DNA of 35,635 bases, taken from NCBI GenBank assembly GCA_025056965.1, contig JANWVF010000109.1:1-35635 (forward strand). Direction: 5' to 3'. Positions 31,970 to 35,635 of the stretch are shown one piece after another (position 1 is the first letter of the stretch; each line of letters starts with the position of its first letter). The notes under the pieces were generated by a model. That model worked only from the letters and a program-made list of their open reading frames with translations. It was not told the DNA's origin and searched no databases. The translations under genes were made by a program, and so were the position numbers. The stretch is from Thermoflexales bacterium. GTDB taxonomy: Bacteria; Chloroflexota; Anaerolineae; J036; Brachytrichaceae.

Positions 31970-32926
31970 CTACCCCTTGATCGCGCCCTCGGTCATGGCT
32001 CGGAAGAAGGTCTTGCGTGTGAAAATGAAGAGGATGACGACCGGAGCGGCGATGAGCACGCAAGCCGCGGCGACGACCTGGTAGTTGATGATGTTTTGGC
32101 TAAGGAAGTCGTACATGCCGAACATCACAGTGCGCAGGTCGCGCTTGGTGATGAGCAAATAGCCAGCGATGAACTCGTTCCAGACGTTGACGAAGCAAAG
32201 CAAGAAGGCGGCCAGCAGGCCCGGCATGGCAAGCGGCACGACGATGCGCCACATCGCGCCGATCGGCGTGCAGCCGTCAATGAATGCGGCTTCCTCTAGC
32301 TCACGGGGGATGGTGTCGAAGAAGCTCTTCACGATCCACACGCTGAACGGCAACTGGAAGCCGACATAAACCGCAATGATGAACATGCGCTCATCGTAGC
32401 CAGGGATGCCGGCCTTGCGCAGATCAACTGCCATTTGGTAGAGCGCCAGTAGGTTCGTCAGCAGCGGGATGCCGGTGATGGCGAGGATGGCGATCATCAG
32501 CTCCCGCCGGCCGCGAAAGCGATAGCGCGAAAACGCATAGCCGGCGAAACCGGATAAGACGAACACCAGCCCCGAGGATGCAAAGGCGTATAGAAGGGTG
32601 TTCGGCACGTAGGTGCTGAACATGCGGCCGGTGAGGCTGAAGCCCAGAGGGGCTTTAGGGTCAGGGCGCGGTGCGATCACCCGCTCGTAGCCCTCGACGT
32701 CGAAACGACATTCCGAGAGGCGGAATTGGCCATCCGGTCCATCGCATGGGAAGAGCACCGGCGGCTTGCGCAGCACATCGCGTTCCCGCTTGAACGATGT
32801 GGCGAGGGTGAGCGCGATGGGGAGCATCAGCACCGCGACGATGATGATCATCGCGCCGTTGGTCAGCCACGGCTGCAGCCGTTTGCGTGCAGCGTAATGG
32901 CGAGGTGAAGGCAAGCTGGCTTGCAT
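31970..32926 (-). CDS. Sugar ABC transporter permease (MalG-like), second operon
   Basis: 318 aa, six predicted membrane helices, the first at about residues 24-44 (AMIIIVAVLMLPIALTLATS). A periplasmic insert of about 50 residues with two cysteines (FPCDGPDGQFRLSECRFD) follows helix 1 and is longer than usual. The EAA loop reads LEEAAFIDGCTPIGAMWRIV. Its ATG shares one base with the stop of the upstream permease (TGATG), so the two are translationally coupled. High G+C like the rest of the window, unlike the first operon. Confidence 0.92.
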   Translation of the reverse strand: MQASLPSPRHYAARKRLQPWLTNGAMIIIVAVLMLPIALTLATSFKRERDVLRKPPVLFPCDGPDGQFRLSECRFDVEGYERVIAPRPDPKAPLGFSLTGRMFSTYVPNTLLYAFASSGLVFVLSGFAGYAFSRYRFRGRRELMIAILAITGIPLLTNLLALYQMAVDLRKAGIPGYDERMFIIAVYVGFQLPFSVWIVKSFFDTIPRELEEAAFIDGCTPIGAMWRIVVPLAMPGLLAAFLLCFVNVWNEFIAGYLLITKRDLRTVMFGMYDFLSQNIINYQVVAAACVLIAAPVVILFIFTRKTFFRAMTEGAIKG

Positions 32927-33903
32927 CAGTGGACGCGCTCCTCAGTGCGCGCGACGCGCAGCGTGAGAACAATCAGGACGAGATTGATGATAGCGATGAA
33001 GACCGACAAGGCGGCAGCCCGTCCAAATTCGAGGCGATCGAAGCCGATCGTGTATAGCAGGAAGCTGAGCACCTCGGTGGCCGTGCCGGGGCCGCCGCGG
33101 GTGAGGGTGAATACCAACCCGATGCCGTTCATGCCGCCCAACGTCAGGTTGAAAAGCGCGACGACCAGGGTGGGCAGGATGAGCGGCAGCGTGATGAAGC
33201 GTAGCGCTTGCAGGCTGGACGCGCCGTCAATCCGCGCGCTCTCGATGATCTCCTGAGGCACGGTTTTGAGCGCGGCCAGGATCAGCAGCGTGACGAAGGG
33301 CAGGGCACGCCATGCCGTAGCCAGGATCAGGTAATACATGGCCGGCGCAGGCGGAAAGGGAAAGCCCGAAATCCATGGTCGCGGTGCAGGATCGGATGGG
33401 ATCGAGAGCCCGTTCGGCGGAAAGAGCGCGGGGTTGGACAGGATGGGTGAGAGCAGCCCGTAGTCGGGAACGACGAGCAGGCCGAACACCAGGCCGGCGA
33501 TCACGTCGGCGATCACCCAGGGAATGAAGATGAGCGAAATGTAGACGCCGGAGAGCTTGAGCGTGCGATTGAGCAGCAGCGCGATAATCAATGATGCGAC
33601 CATGGTCACCGCGACGTAGCCGACCAGGAACACCACCGTGTGCCCGAGGCTCTCGCGGAATATGGCGCTGTCGAATATGCGCTGGAAGTTGCGCAGCCCG
33701 ACGAAGTTCCAGACCGCCCCTTGGCGCTCTTGGAGGCTCAGCCAGATAGAGTAGAAGCCGGGATAGAACTGGATGGCCGCGAGGACGAGCAACGTCGGCA
33801 GCAGCAACCAGAACGGGAGCGTTTGATTAAAGAAGCCGCCCTGCCGGATCTTTCGTCGCTCGGTTCGGCCGGACGCGCTTGCAGCCTGTGCCTGTGTCGC
33901 CAT
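32926..33903 (-). CDS. Sugar ABC transporter permease (MalF-like), second operon
   Basis: About 325 aa from ATG 33903. A longer frame from GTG 33954 is rejected because that codon lies inside a strong stem-loop and the added residues do not look like a permease start. The first membrane helix is at about residues 31-51 (FWLLLPTLLVLAAIQFYPGF). The EAA loop is IIESARIDGASSLQALRFI followed by TLPLILPTLVVALFNLTL. A loop with proline and tryptophan (about residues 160-190) is longer than in most relatives. No Shine-Dalgarno is visible, so initiation may depend on the stem-loop or coupling. Confidence 0.9.
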   Translation of the reverse strand: MATQAQAASASGRTERRKIRQGGFFNQTLPFWLLLPTLLVLAAIQFYPGFYSIWLSLQERQGAVWNFVGLRNFQRIFDSAIFRESLGHTVVFLVGYVAVTMVASLIIALLLNRTLKLSGVYISLIFIPWVIADVIAGLVFGLLVVPDYGLLSPILSNPALFPPNGLSIPSDPAPRPWISGFPFPPAPAMYYLILATAWRALPFVTLLILAALKTVPQEIIESARIDGASSLQALRFITLPLILPTLVVALFNLTLGGMNGIGLVFTLTRGGPGTATEVLSFLLYTIGFDRLEFGRAAALSVFIAIINLVLIVLTLRVARTEERVH

Positions 33904-33918
33904 GTGCGGATAAGGAAG

Positions 33919-33954
33919 GTGCGCAGGAGCGATGTAAGGCTCGCCCCTGCGCAC
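33919..33954 (-). repeat. Stem-loop between binding-protein and permease genes, second operon
   Basis: Arms 33919-33932 and 33941-33954 pair over 14 positions with one mismatch (9 bp, A-C mismatch, 4 bp) around an 8-nt loop. No U tract. Position and loop size match the stem-loop at 5590-5633, though the sequences differ. Confidence 0.8.
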
Positions 33955-33972
33955 CGCAATCTTAGATCGTGC

Positions 33973-35445
33973 CTAGTTGCCCTTGTTGTATTCCTCTTCG
34001 GCAGCCTTGAGCGCCGCAGAAATGTCGGCAGTTTGGTCTTCCTTGGTCAGCTTGTAGATCACGCTCTGGATGATCTTCTTGGCCTCGTCCCGTCGCTCCA
34101 GCGTGCCATACCACGGTCGGCACTCGCTGGCTGCCACCGCGGCCGCTGCCTGCTCATAGAAGGCCTTAGCCACCGGCACGCGCGCCTCAATCTCGGGGAG
34201 CATCGAGCGCAGGGCAGGGAAACCGCCGCCTGGGCCGAGCACCCAGTCAGGGTTCTGCTCCTTGCTCATGATCCAGTTGATGTAGTCGTAGGCTGCCTCC
34301 ACGTTCTTGGCGCCGGTCGGGATGACGAACCCGGAGACGCCGGTGCCGCAGCCGGGCTTCCTGCCTTGGGGGGCGAAGAAGGGCGCAATGAAGATATCGC
34401 CGGCGGTGATGGCGTCCAGCATGTCTTCCTCGTTGCCCTTGTTGTATTCCTTACCGCTCGGCGCCCGGAGCGGATTCACGTAGCGGTAGCCGAAGATGCC
34501 GGTGGGGAAGGAGGCGGCCTCGGCGGTCTTCATCGGCTCTTCCTCGATGAAGGGCGTCGTCGTGCCGTCCCAGGTGCGCGGGTGGACGTAGCCGGCTGCG
34601 ATGATCTCGCGCAGGAACTGGATGGCTGCCACGTTCTCGGGTGTATCGAGCTTCATGTTGCCCTGACCATCATCGAAGGTGCCGCCGAACGACTTGATCA
34701 GCGTGTTGGTGAAGCGCGTCGTGCCCTCGCCGTCGAAGGCGGTCGAACCAAAGTAGGTGATGGCCGCGACGCCTTTGGCCTTCAGCTGCTCGGCAGCTTG
34801 CTTGAACTCCTCGGGCGTCTTGGGATAGCCGTTGGGGAAGTGATCCCGCCAGACGAAGACGATCTGCGGGGTCATCGCCACCGGCACGCAGTAGATGCGG
34901 CCATCCGGGCCCGTGCAGGCTGCTACGGCTGAAGGATCGAGGTCGGCAAACCACGGCTGTGCTTTGATCCAGTCGGTGAGGTCTTGCACCGTGCCGTTCT
35001 TGATGAAGGGGATGATGGACGCATCGCCAGCCTGCATCAGGTCGGGCACTTCGCCTCCGGCCTGCACCGCGGCGACGAGGTTGGTGTCCATCTTGTCGAA
35101 CGGCTGCGGCTGGTTGATCCAGCGCCACTTACCCTTGAAGGCTTCGTTGAACAGCGGGATGGTTTTGCGCAGGTATTCGTTGCCTACGCGCTCATCGGAC
35201 TTGGGATCTTCGTTCTTCTCGTCGTATTGGTACCAGGTGATGAAGTCTTTGGCCTCCTCGGCCGGCGCAGCGGGCGCTTCGGTCGCTGCTGGCGCGGCCG
35301 GTTGCTCGGCCGGCGCAGTCGGCTGCTCGGCGGGCGCAGCCGGCGTGGCCGGCGCGCAGGCGGCCAACAGCAACGAGAGCGCGGCGAAAGCCGCGAGCGA
35401 CGCAGCCACGCGCTTATTTGCGGGGATGAAGTGATGCTGATCCAT
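33973..35445 (-). CDS. Sugar ABC transporter substrate-binding lipoprotein, second operon
   Basis: 490 aa. The signal peptide has a lipobox LLLAAC with Cys30. There is no twin-arginine motif, so Sec export is likely, in contrast to the first operon. A long Ala/Pro/Glu linker (about 31-66, repeating PAEQP) leads to the mature family-1 binding domain: FITWYQYDEKNEDP at the start, WVLGPGGGFPALRSMLPEI near the end. Its cysteines (CTGPDGRIYC, GCGTGVSG, ASECRPWYG) may form disulfides. GAGGAGAAG precedes the ATG. First gene of an operon with two permeases and perhaps fmt. The ligand is unknown. Confidence 0.93.
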   Translation of the reverse strand: MDQHHFIPANKRVAASLAAFAALSLLLAACAPATPAAPAEQPTAPAEQPAAPAATEAPAAPAEEAKDFITWYQYDEKNEDPKSDERVGNEYLRKTIPLFNEAFKGKWRWINQPQPFDKMDTNLVAAVQAGGEVPDLMQAGDASIIPFIKNGTVQDLTDWIKAQPWFADLDPSAVAACTGPDGRIYCVPVAMTPQIVFVWRDHFPNGYPKTPEEFKQAAEQLKAKGVAAITYFGSTAFDGEGTTRFTNTLIKSFGGTFDDGQGNMKLDTPENVAAIQFLREIIAAGYVHPRTWDGTTTPFIEEEPMKTAEAASFPTGIFGYRYVNPLRAPSGKEYNKGNEEDMLDAITAGDIFIAPFFAPQGRKPGCGTGVSGFVIPTGAKNVEAAYDYINWIMSKEQNPDWVLGPGGGFPALRSMLPEIEARVPVAKAFYEQAAAAVAASECRPWYGTLERRDEAKKIIQSVIYKLTKEDQTADISAALKAAEEEYNKGN

Positions 35446-35635
35446 TCCTGAACTTCTCCTCTTCGTTATACAAGCTGAAATTCACACGTGCTTGAGGTCG
35501 TGCGAGCAAAGATCATCGCGGGTCGCAGACGGTGTGGAAAAACGATGCTTGAACAGTGGATGTTGGGGCTAGGCAGATGTCACCTCCTCGTAGCAGACTC
35601 GATTGCAACAATTTGGCGAACGTCGGACGGTCCTC
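35446..35635 (-). promoter_or_regulatory. Leader of the second ABC operon, with an orphan Shine-Dalgarno
   Basis: On the minus strand a near-perfect ribosome-binding site, GAGGAGGTGA (35589-35580), is not followed by ATG, GTG or TTG at a suitable distance. A frame starting at CTG about 5 nt further on runs 35 codons to TAA just before the real gene. A TATAAC (35470-35465) lies 20 nt before the ATG and could be a -10. No good -35. The element might be a remnant of a lost start or a leader peptide. Confidence 0.3.

Noticed and set aside
33904-33954. GTG 33954 as start of the second MalF-like permease
   Set aside because: It lies inside the 14-bp stem-loop and adds a proline-rich segment unlike permease N-termini.
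1-35635. tRNA, rRNA or insertion sequence
   Set aside because: Reading the intergenic regions I saw no cloverleaf with a TTC-loop motif, no rRNA segment and no transposase motif or flanking inverted repeats.

Overview
The window looks like a chromosomal stretch from a free-living, heterotrophic bacterium, most likely a Chloroflexota member of the Anaerolineae type. This assignment is an inference. It rests on high G+C, dense mixed-strand gene order, two sugar ABC importers with lipoprotein binding proteins, a tricorn-type protease, an MGDG-synthase-type glycosyltransferase and a T-box RNA. There is no rRNA or tRNA gene, CRISPR array, phage or intact insertion sequence.

Layout. 1-2295 (+): the 3' part of a clan-A-like glycosidase and two unrecognised proteins. 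2288-7060 (-): a carbohydrate operon (binding lipoprotein, two permeases, GH4 alpha-galactosidase-type enzyme). Its three transport genes are visibly AT-richer than everything around them. 7061-7612: the operon promoter, then a gene-poor stretch. 7613-15000: an ATP-grasp ligase divergent from a membrane alkaline-phosphatase-superfamily protein, a VC0807-like membrane protein divergent from a membrane alpha/beta hydrolase, then a heme-domain/molybdopterin-domain fusion overlapping a DUF3253-like gene. 14992-18828 (-): response regulator, a secreted triple-PDZ protein and a sensor histidine kinase. 18936-24907: an L,D-transpeptidase-like protein, tricorn protease, a glycosyltransferase and a sigma-like factor. 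24927-29470 (-): trpE-trpG behind a tryptophan-specific T-box leader, followed closely by a secreted arabinofuranosidase-like enzyme. 29500-30090: an intergenic region with a 110-bp tandem repeat built of hairpin pairs. 30091-35445 (-): a GNAT acetyltransferase, fmt, and a second sugar ABC operon (two permeases and a binding lipoprotein).

How the parts work together. Two importers plus three glycosidase-like proteins point to scavenging of plant- or biofilm-derived oligosaccharides. Neither importer has its own ATPase, so a shared one encoded elsewhere is implied. Both importer operons carry a strong stem-loop between the binding-protein gene and the first permease gene, probably to keep binding-protein mRNA in excess. 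The RR/PDZ/HK locus looks like an envelope-stress system with a periplasmic PDZ partner. The most solid regulatory element is the T-box with a TGG specifier upstream of trpE. Several genes have a -10-like hexamer ending exactly 6 nt before the start codon and no Shine-Dalgarno, which suggests leaderless mRNAs.
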